NCBI RefSeq assembly: GCF_007197995.1
Contig: NZ_VKKH01000004.1
Location: 372,001 to 436,000 of the forward strand
Source: Aliiglaciecola sp. M165
Lineage (GTDB): Bacteria; Pseudomonadota; Gammaproteobacteria; Enterobacterales; Alteromonadaceae
DNA length: 64,000 nucleotides
Direction: 5' to 3'
Within the stretch, counting starts at the first letter, position 1, and the number at the start of each line of letters is the position of its first letter. The notes below the pieces were generated by a model. The model was not told the origin of the DNA. It made no database searches and saw only the letters and a list, made by a program, of their open reading frames with translations. Shown one piece after another: positions 45,490 to 56,900 of the stretch. The position numbers and the translations under genes were made by a program.

Positions 45490-45987
45490 TTAAAGCGGGC
45501 TCCAATTAAAATCGATTTTCCATAGTTTTTGTTGTTGATTATCATAATCTTGCCACAGCGCGCCAATTGATTTTTGACGTGTAGGGTGAACGACATCTGC
45601 AGCTATTTCGCTCAACGGTAACAATACGAATGCATTGTATTCAATTTCTTCACGAGGCAATATCACCCCTTGTTGGGTTATCATATCGTCGTACAGAAGC
45701 AGGTCCAAATCCAGCGTTCGCGGCGCAAACTTTTTTTCACCTCGAATACGCCCATTGGCCGTTTCAATGCTCTTCAGGATCTTACAGACATCCTCAACAG
45801 AGTGCGCGGTTTTGGCGCCTACGACTAAATTGTAAAAATGCGACCCTTCAAATCCTACGGCTTCACTTTCGTAAACACTCGACAGTTGTAAGTCACCAAA
45901 CTCATCGTACATCGCCTGCAATCCGGCCACCGTATGTGTTTCCCTGTCGATATTACTGCCGACGCTGATGTAGATATGATGCATCAT
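45490..45987 (-). CDS. folK: HPPK, 2-amino-4-hydroxy-6-hydroxymethyldihydropteridine pyrophosphokinase
   Basis: A 165-residue enzyme that pyrophosphorylates the pterin precursor of folate. Motifs: YISVGSNIDRE at the start, FYNLVVGAKT, and RTLDLDLLLYDD in the catalytic loop. It overlaps folB by 4 nt (ATGA), consistent with folate operon coupling. Confidence 0.93.
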   Translation of the reverse strand: MMHHIYISVGSNIDRETHTVAGLQAMYDEFGDLQLSSVYESEAVGFEGSHFYNLVVGAKTAHSVEDVCKILKSIETANGRIRGEKKFAPRTLDLDLLLYDDMITQQGVILPREEIEYNAFVLLPLSEIAADVVHPTRQKSIGALWQDYDNQQQKLWKIDFNWSPL

Positions 45988-46358
45988 AGCGCGTTGCCGG
46001 AGAAATCTTCGCGATTGGCATGCATCTGAACAGTTACAGCATTTGCGTTGGGTAAGATGTGCGGTTTGGTAATAGCAATTTTGACCTTAGCCACATCTGG
46101 GTAGGTAAAACAATGTTCAATCAGGTGGTTGGCTAAGGCTTCGAGCAACTCGAAAGAGCTGTCATCAGCTAATTTTTCTATTTGGCTGGCCAGAGCTGCG
46201 TAGTCTATGGTGTCATTGACGTCGTCGCTTTTTGCCGCTTTAGACAAAGGTAAACTCAGTTCAATATCGACAACCAAAGCTTGTTTGGCTTCACGTTCCC
46301 AATCATAAACACCGATCAACGACTTTACTGTTAAGCCTTGTATTATTATTTTATCCAT
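45984..46358 (-). CDS. folB: Dihydroneopterin aldolase FolB
   Basis: A 124-residue enzyme of folate synthesis, converting dihydroneopterin to the HPPK substrate. The pattern DKIIIQGLTVKSLIGVYDWE at the start and the S-F-E-L-L-E-A region with the active-site Glu match FolB. First gene of folB-folK-uppP. Confidence 0.92.
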   Translation of the reverse strand: MDKIIIQGLTVKSLIGVYDWEREAKQALVVDIELSLPLSKAAKSDDVNDTIDYAALASQIEKLADDSSFELLEALANHLIEHCFTYPDVAKVKIAITKPHILPNANAVTVQMHANREDFSGNAL

Positions 46359-46486
46359 GACAGATCCGCGCAGTAATTGAACTCAAATGCTATAAAGTGA
46401 CTGCGCTATTTAATTTTCGATGGCACTATCACTGTTGGTCCGACTGGAACCGGCCACGAGTTTAACCCTTTAGGAAGTTCAAGTAC

Positions 46487-47104
46487 ATGACAGCTCTGAC
46501 AATTTTAATGCTAGCCAGCGCATATCTCGCTGGGTCGGTATCAAGTGCGATTCTTGTCAGCAAGCTTTTTTACCTGCCGAACCCGCGAGTTCATGGTTCG
46601 GGTAATCCCGGCGCCACAAATATTTTGCGGTTGGGTGGCCGGTTTCCAGCTGCGTTAGTACTAACATTTGATATATTGAAAGGTACGATCCCTGTATGGC
46701 TCAGTTATTATCTTGGGTTTTCTCCTTTATTGCTTGGTCTTGTTGCTATCATGGCCTGCCTTGGCCACATTTTCCCGTTGTACTTTGGCTTCAAAGGCGG
46801 CAAGGCTGTTGCGACGGCATTTGGTGCAATGTTACCTATTGGGCTTGAATTAGCGGGCGCATTAATTGCCTGCTGGTTGTTATTTGTGTTCGCAACGGGT
46901 TATTCGTCTCTGGCAGCCATTGCCGCAGTATCGTTATCACCAATACTTACGTACTTCATTAAACCGGAGTATACCCTGCCTGTTTCGATGCTTGCGGCTC
47001 TGATCGTACTTCGCCACAAAGACAATATTGTTCGCTTGATTCAGGGACAAGAAACTAAGATATGGGACAAAGGTCGCGCAGCAAGGCGTTCGCCAAAACC
47101 TTAG
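46487..47104 (+). CDS. plsY: Glycerol-3-phosphate acyltransferase PlsY
   Basis: A 205-residue membrane enzyme with several TM helices; it transfers the acyl group from acyl-phosphate to glycerol-3-phosphate, the first step of phospholipid synthesis. [12 protein letters not shown] and [12 protein letters not shown] are its conserved cytosolic motifs. Divergent from folB, a common arrangement in gammaproteobacteria. Confidence 0.93.
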   Translation: MTALTILMLASAYLAGSVSSAILVSKLFYLPNPRVHGSGNPGATNILRLGGRFPAALVLTFDILKGTIPVWLSYYLGFSPLLLGLVAIMACLGHIFPLYFGFKGGKAVATAFGAMLPIGLELAGALIACWLLFVFATGYSSLAAIAAVSLSPILTYFIKPEYTLPVSMLAALIVLRHKDNIVRLIQGQETKIWDKGRAARRSPKP

Positions 47105-47135
47105 CTAGACCTTTGTTGCCTATCAATGTTTGCTA

Positions 47136-48149
47136 TTAAAGTGCTAGTAAGCTGTCCAATGGCCATCGAGGTTTGGCCTTGCTGACTAGAGGTTCATATT
47201 GCCCAGCTTTTAACCTTTGCAGCCCTGCATAGGCGATCATCGCACCATTATCAGTACAAAACTCCAACCGCGGATAGTACACTTCACCGTTGAGTTTTTT
47301 CATCATCTCTTCCAAGCGGCTTCTCAACATAGTGTTGGCACTGACCCCTCCAGCAATCACCAGATTTTTTAATCCAGTATACTTTAACGCTCGTTTGCAT
47401 TTGATGGCTAGGGTGTCTACCACGGCCTCTTGAAAGGCGTACGCAATGTCTGCCCGGGTCTGCTCTTCATTATCTTGTTCACGGATAAGGTTGGCTGCCG
47501 CCGTTTTTAGCCCACTAAAACTGAAATCCAAACCCGGTCTATCCGTCATTGGGCGGGGCAAGGTATATATTCCAGCACGACCTTTTTCAGCTAGTCGCGC
47601 TAGCATAGGTCCACCGGGGTAATCCAATCCCATCATTTTGGCTGTTTTATCGAAGGCCTCACCTGCCGCATCATCTACAGACTCACCCAGCACTTCATAT
47701 TGACCAATTCCATCTACCCGCACCATCATCGAATGACCGCCAGACACAAGTAGGGCCACAAACGGAAAGTCAGGTTTGGGATCATCTAACATCGGCGCAA
47801 GTAAATGCCCTTCCATGTGGTGGACACCCACAGCAGGAACGTCCCAGGCATAAGCGAGGCTCCGCCCAACCGAGGCGCCAACCAGCAAAGCACCAATTAA
47901 TCCAGGACCTTGAGTGTAAGCCACACCATCTAGTTGTTCTGCTTCGGTGTTAGCATCAGCGAGTGCCTTTTTAATCAACGGCACAATTTTTCGCACGTGA
48001 TCTCTTGACGCCAATTCGGGTACAACCCCCCCATAATCGGCATGAAGCTTAACCTGACTGTATAGTTCGTGTGACAATAACCCTTCATTATCATCAAGGA
48101 TGGCAATACCTGTTTCATCACAAGAGGTTTCAATTCCTAAGATTCGCAT
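47136..48149 (-). CDS. tsaD: tRNA N6-threonylcarbamoyladenosine transferase TsaD
   Basis: A 337-residue enzyme of the ASKHA fold that completes t6A37 in ANN-decoding tRNAs. [17 protein letters not shown] and the iron-binding pattern [10 protein letters not shown] (H-x3-H) are visible. It is convergent with plsY and divergent from rpsU, the conserved gammaproteobacterial order. Confidence 0.95.
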   Translation of the reverse strand: MRILGIETSCDETGIAILDDNEGLLSHELYSQVKLHADYGGVVPELASRDHVRKIVPLIKKALADANTEAEQLDGVAYTQGPGLIGALLVGASVGRSLAYAWDVPAVGVHHMEGHLLAPMLDDPKPDFPFVALLVSGGHSMMVRVDGIGQYEVLGESVDDAAGEAFDKTAKMMGLDYPGGPMLARLAEKGRAGIYTLPRPMTDRPGLDFSFSGLKTAAANLIREQDNEEQTRADIAYAFQEAVVDTLAIKCKRALKYTGLKNLVIAGGVSANTMLRSRLEEMMKKLNGEVYYPRLEFCTDNGAMIAYAGLQRLKAGQYEPLVSKAKPRWPLDSLLAL

Positions 48150-48269
48150 ACGGCGCTCGCTACTATTCTGGATTTAGGCTGACAATGATGTAAGTGTACC
48201 TTTCCAACCTTAGAGGCGCTACACTAGAGCGTGTTTATAATTACGACGATTTTGTTGATAGAGGCCATA

Positions 48270-48297
48270 TTGACCACAAATTAGGGCCTTTTATTTA
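48270..48297 (+). promoter_or_regulatory. rpsU: Candidate promoter for the rpsU operon
   Basis: TTGACC (48270-48275), 16-bp spacer, TATTTA (48292-48297), about 125 bases upstream of the rpsU start. Moderate match to sigma70 consensus. Confidence 0.35.
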
Positions 48298-48421
48298 AAA
48301 TAAACCTTAATATCCCCTTTACAAGCGCTTGGGTAATGATTAAAATTCCGCACCATTTTTGACCGTACCGGCTATTTTTTGGGCTGGTAAACCAGATTTA
48401 CTATTTTGAGGTGAGATTTTA

Positions 48422-48637
48422 ATGCCAATCGTTAAAGTTAGAGAGAACGAACCATTTGACGTAGCGCTGCGTCGTTTTAAGCGTTCATGTGAAAAAGCCG
48501 GTGTTCTTTCAGAAGTTCGTCGTCGCGAATTTTTTGAAAAGCCGACTTGGGAACGTAAGCGCAAGAAAGCAGCTGCTAAAAAACGTCATTTGAAAAAGTT
48601 AGCTCGCGAAAACGCACGTCGTATCAAGTTATACTAA
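48422..48637 (+). CDS. rpsU: 30S ribosomal protein bS21
   Basis: A 71-residue basic protein, exact size of bS21, with [19 protein letters not shown] and a Lys/Arg-rich C-terminus. It acts in initiation on the 30S subunit. It opens the macromolecular-synthesis block; GAGGTGA precedes the ATG. Confidence 0.97.
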   Translation: MPIVKVRENEPFDVALRRFKRSCEKAGVLSEVRRREFFEKPTWERKRKKAAAKKRHLKKLARENARRIKLY

Positions 48638-48709
48638 ATCTCGCTTGAATCGCTTGGTGATGCTTCGCCAAGCGATACACGTCTAACATTCTAATCTTCG
48701 AGTTCCCAC

Positions 48710-49153
48710 ATGAGTCTTGTTGAACAACTTAAAAGCGCCATGAAAGATGCTATGCGCGCTAAAGAAAAACTGCGTCTTGGTACCATAAGAATGGCCTTGG
48801 CAGCGGTAAAGCAAAAAGAAGTGGATGAACGTATCGAGCTGACTGATGCTGATGTTATTGCGCTGTTGACCAAAATGGTTAAACAACGCAAAGATGCTGC
48901 ACAGCAGTATGAACAAGCTGATCGTCAAGATTTGGCTGATACTGAGAATGCTGAGATAGAAGTTATTCAGACGTTTTTACCTCAACCGCTGAGCGAAGCT
49001 GAATTGAATGATCTCATTCAGCAAGCAATGGATGAAACCCAAGCGGCTGGCATGCAAGACATGGGCAAAGTAATGGGCTGGTTGAAGCCGAAGGTCCAGG
49101 GTCGCGCTGACATGGGTAGATTGAGTGGTCAAATAAAAGCAAAGTTGGCATAA
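48710..49153 (+). CDS. yqeY: YqeY/GatB-like domain protein
   Basis: A 147-residue protein of the YqeY family, whose helical domain resembles the tRNA-binding end of GatB. It sits between rpsU and dnaG, as in many Alteromonadales and Vibrionales. The exact role is not established. Confidence 0.88.
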   Translation: MSLVEQLKSAMKDAMRAKEKLRLGTIRMALAAVKQKEVDERIELTDADVIALLTKMVKQRKDAAQQYEQADRQDLADTENAEIEVIQTFLPQPLSEAELNDLIQQAMDETQAAGMQDMGKVMGWLKPKVQGRADMGRLSGQIKAKLA

Positions 49154-49189
49154 CAAAACAACTTATTCCTCTGCTTTGACAACTTTGAC

Positions 49190-49224
49190 AAGCCGCATTT
49201 ACCAAATAATGCGGCTTGTTTGTT
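49190..49224 (+). terminator. Terminator/attenuator between yqeY and dnaG
   Basis: AAGCCGCATT and AATGCGGCTT pair around TACCAAAT, followed by GTTTGTTT. It may reduce readthrough into dnaG, as the inter-gene terminator does in other rpsU-dnaG-rpoD operons. Confidence 0.6.
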
Positions 49225-49290
49225 TCTAGCGCTTGCTGATACATTAACCCATGAATTTCGATAACACCTGATAGACTAGGCTCCCCAATT

Positions 49291-51075
49291 ATGGCTGGCA
49301 GAATTCCACGCGACTTTATTGATGATTTGATTGCACGGACTGACATCGTGGAATTGGTAGATAGCCGTGTCAAACTTAAAAAAGCTGGCCGCAACTATCA
49401 AGCGTGTTGTCCATTTCACAACGAAAAAAGCCCTTCTTTTACCGTCAGCCAAGACAAACAGTTTTACCATTGTTTTGGTTGCGGTGCGCACGGTAATGCG
49501 ATTTCATTTCTGATTGAATTTGACCGCCTGGAGTTCCCCGAAGCGGTTGAAGAGCTTGCCCGTTTTCACAGTTTAGAAGTGCCTAGAGAAAAAGGCGGCA
49601 AGCCAGCACATACTCAGCAGCAAAAAGCACAAATCGCAGACGACTATGAATTGATGGAAAAAGCAGCAAAGTATTTTCAACATCAGCTCAAGCATCACCA
49701 ACAAAGTGAAAAAGCCGTCAACTATTTGAAAGGCCGTGGGCTCAGCGGTGAAATAGTTAAGGCATTTGGAATTGGCTTTGCCCCGCCTGAATGGGACGGA
49801 ATTTTCAAACAATTTGGTACCACCCCGGAAAAGCAGCAACAGTTATTAGACTTAAAACTGATCACTGAAAATGATAACCGAAAACGCTTCGACTTTTTTA
49901 GAGATCGGATTATGTTTCCCATTCGCGACAAGCGCGGCAGAGTGATCGGATTTGGTGGCAGAGTTCTTGAGGACGGCGGTCCCAAATATTTAAACTCTCC
50001 TGAAACACGCATTTTCCATAAAGGTCATGAGCTTTATGGTTTTATTAATGCTAAACAGGCTCATCGCAAGCTTGAGCGACTGATGATTGTTGAAGGGTAC
50101 ATGGATGTTGTTGCCCTTGCACAATTTGGCATCGACTATGCCGTTGCGTCTCTAGGAACCGCCACTACGCCAGAACATGTGCAAATGCTGTTTCGTGCTG
50201 CGCCAGAAATCATCTGTTGTTATGACGGAGACCGAGCGGGCCGTGATGCGGCGTGGCGAGCGCTGGAAAATGCATTACCCCATCTTAAAGATGGTGTAGA
50301 GATGAAGTTTTTGTTCTTACCTGACGGTGAAGATCCCGATACTCTAGTGAGAAAAACTGGGAAAGAAGATTTCGAGCAAATTCTGTCTGAACAGGCCGTC
50401 TCTCTTTCACAATTCTTTTTTGACAACTTGTTGCAGCAATTTAATGTCGGTAGTAGTGAAGGAAAAGCTGCACTAACAAAAGCTGCTAGAGATTATATTA
50501 ATCTAGTACAAGCGGAAAATTTATCGGCCCTCTTGGAAGAAGAGCTGCGTAAAAAAGTTAAAGGCGATAGCTATCGCGCTGACGTCCTTAACGATATCAA
50601 GCAAGCAAATCAGATAGGAAAGTCCAGGGTAATGGATTTTCAAACCCCAAACAAAGCGAACATTTCGCCGGTACGTAAAATGCTCACGCTACTGTTATTA
50701 CACCCGGGGTTAGCCGCACAACATCCGGAAATTCAACCGCAAGCACTCAACGTTGAGTTTATCAAAGGCCTAAAAACCCTGATTAAGATGCATCAATTCT
50801 GCATGTCCAAAACTCATATCAACACCGGCCATGTGTTAGAACATTTTCGTAACGATCCTGAAGCCAGGCATCTGCAGCAACTCCTTAACGTTGACCATGC
50901 CGCCGATGATGCCAGGCCGGATAAGCAGTACATAGATAGTTTTAATCGCTTAATTGAACAGCAGCTCAAAGCTAGATATCAACAGTTGTTGGCCAAAGGC
51001 AGTGGGATGAATGATGACGAAAAGCAAGAATTTAAATTACTCACACAAACCAAAGCCACTTACAGCGCTGAATAA
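49291..51075 (+). CDS. dnaG: DNA primase DnaG
   Basis: A 594-residue primase: N-terminal CHC2 zinc finger (CPFHNEKSPSFTV, FYHCFGCGAHGN, residues about 40-65), catalytic core with TOPRIM (VEGYMDVVALAQFGI, CYDGDRAGRDAAWRA, about 260-345) and a C-terminal DnaB-binding helical domain. It makes RNA primers at the replication fork. Length and layout are standard. Confidence 0.96.
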   Translation: MAGRIPRDFIDDLIARTDIVELVDSRVKLKKAGRNYQACCPFHNEKSPSFTVSQDKQFYHCFGCGAHGNAISFLIEFDRLEFPEAVEELARFHSLEVPREKGGKPAHTQQQKAQIADDYELMEKAAKYFQHQLKHHQQSEKAVNYLKGRGLSGEIVKAFGIGFAPPEWDGIFKQFGTTPEKQQQLLDLKLITENDNRKRFDFFRDRIMFPIRDKRGRVIGFGGRVLEDGGPKYLNSPETRIFHKGHELYGFINAKQAHRKLERLMIVEGYMDVVALAQFGIDYAVASLGTATTPEHVQMLFRAAPEIICCYDGDRAGRDAAWRALENALPHLKDGVEMKFLFLPDGEDPDTLVRKTGKEDFEQILSEQAVSLSQFFFDNLLQQFNVGSSEGKAALTKAARDYINLVQAENLSALLEEELRKKVKGDSYRADVLNDIKQANQIGKSRVMDFQTPNKANISPVRKMLTLLLLHPGLAAQHPEIQPQALNVEFIKGLKTLIKMHQFCMSKTHINTGHVLEHFRNDPEARHLQQLLNVDHAADDARPDKQYIDSFNRLIEQQLKARYQQLLAKGSGMNDDEKQEFKLLTQTKATYSAE

Positions 51076-51290
51076 TTTTTAGCACTGCTCACCTTGAATA
51101 AATAATGTTCACCCATACCTAATGCTCACGAAGCTAGGAGCACTAAGTATTTCGACAGAAGTACTGGCCGGAGTAGTATAAATTCTGCTATACTGGCTAA
51201 TTCGCAAACGCCTCGGTGAATGCTATTTCATCCGGTTAGTATTTCACCCTCCGGACAGACTTTTAACTGATTTTGAGAAACGTAGGTTAT

Positions 51291-53117
51291 ATGGCGCAAA
51301 GCAAGCAGTCTCAGATTAAACTCCTTATCGTAAAAGGAAAAGAGCAAGGTTACTTAACATTTGCTGAAGTAAATGATCACCTTCCCCAAGATATAGTCGA
51401 TTCTGATCAAATAGAAGACATCATTCGCATGATCAATGATATGGGGATCCAGGTTTTCGAATCTGCTCCAGACTCAGATGAATTGTTGATGCAAGAAACC
51501 ACGGCTGATGAGGAAGTTGCCGAAGCGGCCGCTCAAGCATTGGCTACGGTAGAAAGTGAAATTGGTCGCACCACAGATCCTGTTCGCATGTATATGCGTG
51601 AAATGGGCACAGTAGAGCTTCTCACTCGTGAAGGCGAAATTGAAATTGCCAAACGCATTGAAGACGGCATCAACCAGGTTCAGTGCTCAGTGGCAGAATA
51701 CCCTGAAGCCATCACCTATTTGCTTGATCAGTGGGACTTATTTGAAGCAGAAGAAATCCGCTTAAGTGACATCATTATTGGTTTTGTTGATCCTAACGAG
51801 ACCGACGTAGCCCCAACGGCTACGCACGTTGGTTCTGAGTTATCCGAAGAAGAATTGGACGACGAAGATGATGACGAAGATGAAGATGACGAAGAAGAAG
51901 ATACAGGTCCAGATCCTGAGCTAGCAAAAGAAAAATTTGATGCGTTGCGAGCGCAATACATTATTGCTCGTGACGTGATTGCCAGCAAAGGTCGTTCGCA
52001 CAAAGACGCTAGAAAACAGATCAATGAGCTGAGTGAAGTATTTAAAGAGTTTCGATTAGTTCCTAAGCAATTTGATCGCATGGTTAAAAACATGCGTGGC
52101 ATGATGGATCGGGTGCGGGTTCAAGAGCGCATCGTGATGAAGCACTGTGTTGCGAATGCCAAAATGCCGAAAAAAGACTTTATCAAAGCTTTTGCAGGCA
52201 ATGAAACAACCACTGATTGGCTAAATACCTTATTGGCAAGCGACGCCAGCTATGTGCCTGCACTACTCGAAGTTAAAGAAGAGTTAGAGCGTGCAATCAG
52301 CAAGATGAACCAGGTCGAAGAAGAGACTGGGTTGGTCATTGCAGATATCAAAGACATTAATCGTCGTATGTCGATCGGCGAAGCCAAAGCTCGACGAGCC
52401 AAAAAAGAGATGGTCGAAGCAAACTTACGTTTGGTTATATCGATCGCCAAAAAATACACCAACCGCGGCCTACAATTCCTTGATTTGATTCAAGAAGGTA
52501 ATATCGGTTTGATGAAGGCAGTTGATAAATTTGAATACCGTCGTGGTTACAAGTTTTCAACTTACGCTACGTGGTGGATCCGTCAGGCTATTACGCGCTC
52601 AATTGCCGACCAGGCGCGCACAATTCGTATACCAGTGCATATGATTGAGACAATCAATAAACTCAATCGTATCTCCAGACAAATGCTTCAGGAAATGGGT
52701 CGAGAACCTACACCTGAAGAATTGTCAGAGCGCATGATTATGCCTGAAGATAAGATACGTAAGGTGTTGAAGATTGCTAAAGAGCCGATTTCAATGGAAA
52801 CCCCCATTGGTGACGATGAAGATTCGCACTTAGGTGATTTCATCGAAGACAGCACCATTGTTCAGCCATTGGACTCTGCTACAGGCGGTAGTTTGAAAGA
52901 TGCAACGCAAGAAGTATTAGCTGGCTTAACCGCAAGAGAAGCTAAAGTACTGCGCATGCGTTTTGGTATTGATATGAACACGGACCATACGTTGGAAGAA
53001 GTGGGTAAACAGTTTGACGTTACTCGTGAGCGTATTCGACAAATCGAAGCCAAAGCATTGCGTAAACTGCGTCATCCAAGTCGCTCTGAGCAACTTAAAA
53101 GCTTCTTAGACGAATAA
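51291..53117 (+). CDS. rpoD: RNA polymerase sigma70 factor RpoD
   Basis: A 608-residue housekeeping sigma factor: region 1.1 at the N-terminus, an acidic nonconserved stretch (about 185-205, poly-Asp/Glu), regions 2.1-2.4 ([39 protein letters not shown]), 3, and the 4.2 helix-turn-helix ([19 protein letters not shown]). Start set at ATG 51291; an upstream TTG is less likely. A strong terminator follows. Confidence 0.96.
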   Translation: MAQSKQSQIKLLIVKGKEQGYLTFAEVNDHLPQDIVDSDQIEDIIRMINDMGIQVFESAPDSDELLMQETTADEEVAEAAAQALATVESEIGRTTDPVRMYMREMGTVELLTREGEIEIAKRIEDGINQVQCSVAEYPEAITYLLDQWDLFEAEEIRLSDIIIGFVDPNETDVAPTATHVGSELSEEELDDEDDDEDEDDEEEDTGPDPELAKEKFDALRAQYIIARDVIASKGRSHKDARKQINELSEVFKEFRLVPKQFDRMVKNMRGMMDRVRVQERIVMKHCVANAKMPKKDFIKAFAGNETTTDWLNTLLASDASYVPALLEVKEELERAISKMNQVEEETGLVIADIKDINRRMSIGEAKARRAKKEMVEANLRLVISIAKKYTNRGLQFLDLIQEGNIGLMKAVDKFEYRRGYKFSTYATWWIRQAITRSIADQARTIRIPVHMIETINKLNRISRQMLQEMGREPTPEELSERMIMPEDKIRKVLKIAKEPISMETPIGDDEDSHLGDFIEDSTIVQPLDSATGGSLKDATQEVLAGLTAREAKVLRMRFGIDMNTDHTLEEVGKQFDVTRERIRQIEAKALRKLRHPSRSEQLKSFLDE

Positions 53118-53128
53118 TTAATTATCTG

Positions 53129-53146
53129 AGCAGATTATCATCTGCT
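53129..53146 (+). repeat. Small hairpin after rpoD
   Basis: AGCAGAT and ATCTGCT pair perfectly around TATC, 11 bases after the rpoD stop codon. It precedes the main terminator. Confidence 0.5.
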
Positions 53147-53156
53147 ATTGGTATCA

Positions 53157-53191
53157 AAAACCCCCACAAAACAGTGTTTTGTGGGGGTTTT
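53157..53191 (+). terminator. Strong terminator after rpoD
   Basis: AAAACCCCCACAAAAC and GTTTTGTGGGGGTTTT are exact 16-bp arms around AGT. A and T runs on each side make it usable in both directions. Confidence 0.9.
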
Positions 53192-53231
53192 GTTTATTAT
53201 CGTTACACAGCAGTAAACAAGCTCGTTGTCT

Positions 53232-53852
53232 TCAATAGATGGTCGGAATGCGGTGCAATATAATATCTGAGACTTTGCGACTACTAGGCAAAAAGGTATG
53301 GATCACGGGAATGTCGATTGTGTTAGTAATGTGTTCGTGAGTGACTTCTGATTTGGATACAACGCCGTCGTTTGGCTCGTCGAGAAAGTATTTCTTGGTC
53401 AACACAAAACCACGAGTACCAACGATTGCAGTCGTTGGTACAGCAGGAATATATATTGAACCTAAACGTTGCTTAGATGCCAACAATTGACCACAGTCAC
53501 CACTGAAAAGCTGAAATCCCAATTCATTTTGACTTTTATTGGCCAGGCGAGGTGGATAAACAGGCGAACCTAGTAAAAATAAATGCTTTGGCTGATTAGC
53601 CAATGAGACGAGCTGTTGGAGAGCTGCTCTTAATAAGACACCTCCCAAGGAATGACCGACCAGAATGTAGTCACCTTTCTCGGCAACTTGGCAAATTTTC
53701 TCTTTAACCCTTGTGACAATATCATCAAACAATTCAGTCGCTGCAAGATAAGCAACAACATCGACTTCGTGACCATGACGGCGTAGACGCCACAACATGG
53801 GGGTACCTGATATGGGTGAACGCCCCATGCCATGCACAAACAATATTTGCAT
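53232..53852 (-). CDS. Alpha/beta hydrolase
   Basis: A 206-residue soluble hydrolase with the oxyanion-loop motif LFVHGMGRSP near the N-terminus and nucleophile elbow GHSLGGVLLRA (Ser near residue 88). The fold covers esterases, lipases and related enzymes; the acid and histidine residues cannot be fixed by eye. It is not coupled to the RND genes upstream on the same strand (97-nt gap). The substrate is unknown. Confidence 0.75.
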   Translation of the reverse strand: MQILFVHGMGRSPISGTPMLWRLRRHGHEVDVVAYLAATELFDDIVTRVKEKICQVAEKGDYILVGHSLGGVLLRAALQQLVSLANQPKHLFLLGSPVYPPRLANKSQNELGFQLFSGDCGQLLASKQRLGSIYIPAVPTTAIVGTRGFVLTKKYFLDEPNDGVVSKSEVTHEHITNTIDIPVIHTFLPSSRKVSDIILHRIPTIY

Positions 53853-53949
53853 CCTGATAAATCCTGTCGCTTAAATACATACTCATCCATTTTAACCCTC
53901 GCAATTTGAGCGATTGTTAAAATGGAAGACTATTACAGCAGACTTGGAC

Positions 53950-56900
53950 CTAAATTGCTTCTCCCTTTTTGTAAGGTAATTGCTCATCGAGCTGATCTAT
54001 TTTCTGCGTAAGTTGCTCCGGCGACCCCGTCTTTCTTGCCAACCAGTAGTATGCAATGGGAACAACATATAGTGTCATGAAAGCCGAAAGCGCTACGCCC
54101 GAGAATATCACCACTCCAATCACTGCACGACTCTCAGAACCCGGTCCGGTTGCTAGTACAAGAGGCAGTGCGCTAAAAACGGTAGTAAATCCTGTCATAA
54201 CAATGGGTCTCAAGCGTTGTGTCGCGGCACGTTTTAATGCATCTTCAAATTCCATCCCGGCATCACGTAATTGATTGGCAAATTCAACAATGAGGATACC
54301 GTTTTTCGCCGCCAAACCGATCAGCATGACCAAGCCAATTTGACTATAAATATTTAAACTCGATCCAGACACATACAAACCGATAAACGCCCCCAACAAC
54401 GCGAGCGGAACCGTCAACATGATAACCAAAGGGTGTATCCAGCTTTCAAACTGTGCAGCAAGCACTAGAAAGGTTATCGCCAATGCCAAAATGAAGATAA
54501 AAATGATTGAATTTCCAGATTCTTGATAAAGCTGAGACTCACCTTTGTAATCAATAGAAACACTGTCTGGAAGTTCTGTTTTGACGATATCTTCCAGATA
54601 AGTTAAGGCTTCGCCAACAGTATAGCCATCTGCCAAATTGGCACTAATGGTGATGCTACGCATGCGATTGTATCGGTTTAACCGAGAGGAAGTGGCCTGC
54701 TCTTCAAAGCTCAACAGATTGTCCATAGGGATCAACGCATTGGTTCGTTGTGAGCGCACGTACAAATTATCAATGCTTTGTGGACTGCGATAATCTTCCT
54801 CCCAACCTTCCATGATCACATCATATTCTTGCCCGCGATCTAAGTAGGTAGACACGCGACGCTGTCCAAGCATGGTCTCCAAAGTTCGGCCAATATCTGA
54901 AATCGACACGCCTAAGTCGGCAGCACGTTGGCGATCGATATTCACCAGCAACTGCGGCAAGGTCTCTTTATAGTCTGAATCTAAGCGTAACAAGTTAGGA
55001 TTTTCAGAAGCCTTTTCCAACACAATGTCTCGCCAACGCACCAGGTCTTCATAGGTATTGCCTTGCAATACGAATTGCACCGGCCGTCCTAAACCTCGTC
55101 CTCCAAGGCTGCTGCGCATGATGGCAAAGGCACGCACATCAGGAATAGTCGATAGCTTTGTACTGACTTCATCCATTAAATCAAAAGTTGGTCGTGTGCG
55201 ATCTTTCCAATTTGCCATCCCCACAATCGCGATCCCTGCTCCACCGCCAAATCCAGGTGTGCGGACTAGCACACGATTCACCTCACCGGTATCCAGATAA
55301 GGCAATAGGATGTCTTCAACCTTTTTCAAATTGGCCGCATTGCTTTCGAAACTTGCCCCTTCAGCTCCTTGCATGGAGATAAAGAAATTGCCACGGTCTT
55401 CTTTTGGCACAAACTCACTAGGAATTTTTTGACTAAGTTGAACAAGCGCTACCACGCTCAGAACAAGCATAATTGCGACGATAATTGGCTGATGTAGGGT
55501 TTTATTCAAGCTGTTAAAATAGCCGGTTTCGATCTTCTTGAACGTTGTATCCATCCACTTTCCAAAGCCCGAACTACGCTTTCTGTTTTCGAGCAATTTA
55601 GACGACAACATTGGCGAAAGTGTCAATGCGGTAAAACTGGAAAATGCTACTGCGGCGGCGATTGCCAAAGCAAATTCAGTGAACAGTCGCCCAATATTTC
55701 CTTCTAAAAACACCAATGGCACAAACACAGAAATTAGGACCAATGTCGTAGCGACAACGGCAAATCCAACCTCTCTGGCCCCGCGATAAGCTGCCAATAG
55801 TGGTGGCTCGCCCATCTCTATTCGCCGATAGATATTTTCGATCACGACAATGGCGTCATCTACCACCAATCCTATTGCTAATACTAGAGCCAGCAGCGTG
55901 AGCAGATTGATGGAAAAACCCAATGCGTACATGACGATAAATGCCGCTACCAAAGAAACGGGCACGGTTACCGCAGGTATTATTGTCGCGCGAATGTTGC
56001 CCAGGAAAAGATAGATAACCAGCACAACTAACGCCATTGCAATACCCAGAGTGTTGTAAACCTCATTGATAGATTCTTCGATAAACACCGACGAGTCATA
56101 ACTGGGGACAATAAAAATATTTTCTGGCAAGGTTTGGGAAATCTGCTCCATGGCTTTTTTGGCTTCTTTCGCCACTTCAAGGGTGTTGGCCTTAGATTGT
56201 TTGACGATCCCCAAACCAATCATATTGACGCCATCACCACGAAATTGGGTCTCGTCATCTTCAGAAGCTAGTTCGACTTTAGCGACCTCGCCTAACTTAA
56301 TTAAATACCCGTCTGCCCCGGCTTTGACCGTAAGATCGGCAAAATCGTCCGGCGTTAAGAAGCTTCGTGCAACACGGACTTCAAAATCTCGGTCGTTAGA
56401 TTCAACTTCTCCTGCGGGTAACTCGACATTTTCAGAGCGGATCACCCGCTCAATATCGGCGACGGTAATTTCACGGGCGGCCATCGCATTACGATCGAGC
56501 CACACTTTCATTGCATAGGTTCGACCACCGCCCAACTGCACACGAGCGATACCATTGACGACTGATAAACGGTCGACAACAAAACGATCGGCGTAGTCAG
56601 TAAGCTCCATCACCGACAAGTTGTCACTGCGTAGGTTATACCAAACAATCACACTTTCATCAGAATCGGACTTTGATACCTCTGGCGGATCGGCTTGGTC
56701 AGGCAGATTATTCAATGCCCGGCTAACACGCTCACGCACATCGTTTGAGGCGGCGTCTATGTCTCTGGAAAGATTAAATTCGATACTAATGTTGGAGCGT
56801 CCGTTACGACTAGTAGAGGTGATATTTTTTATCCCCTCAATGCCTGATATGCGGTCTTCGAGCAATTGAGTAATGCGAGTTTCGATGATAGACGCTGAAG

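Noticed and set aside
51189-51194. TATACT upstream of rpoD as a -10 box
   Set aside because: No -35 with acceptable spacing; the nearest candidate CTGGCC is 19 bp away, so no promoter is claimed.
51840-51905. GAAGAC/GATGAC repetitive stretch
   Set aside because: It encodes the acidic nonconserved stretch of RpoD, a normal feature of the protein, not a repeat array.
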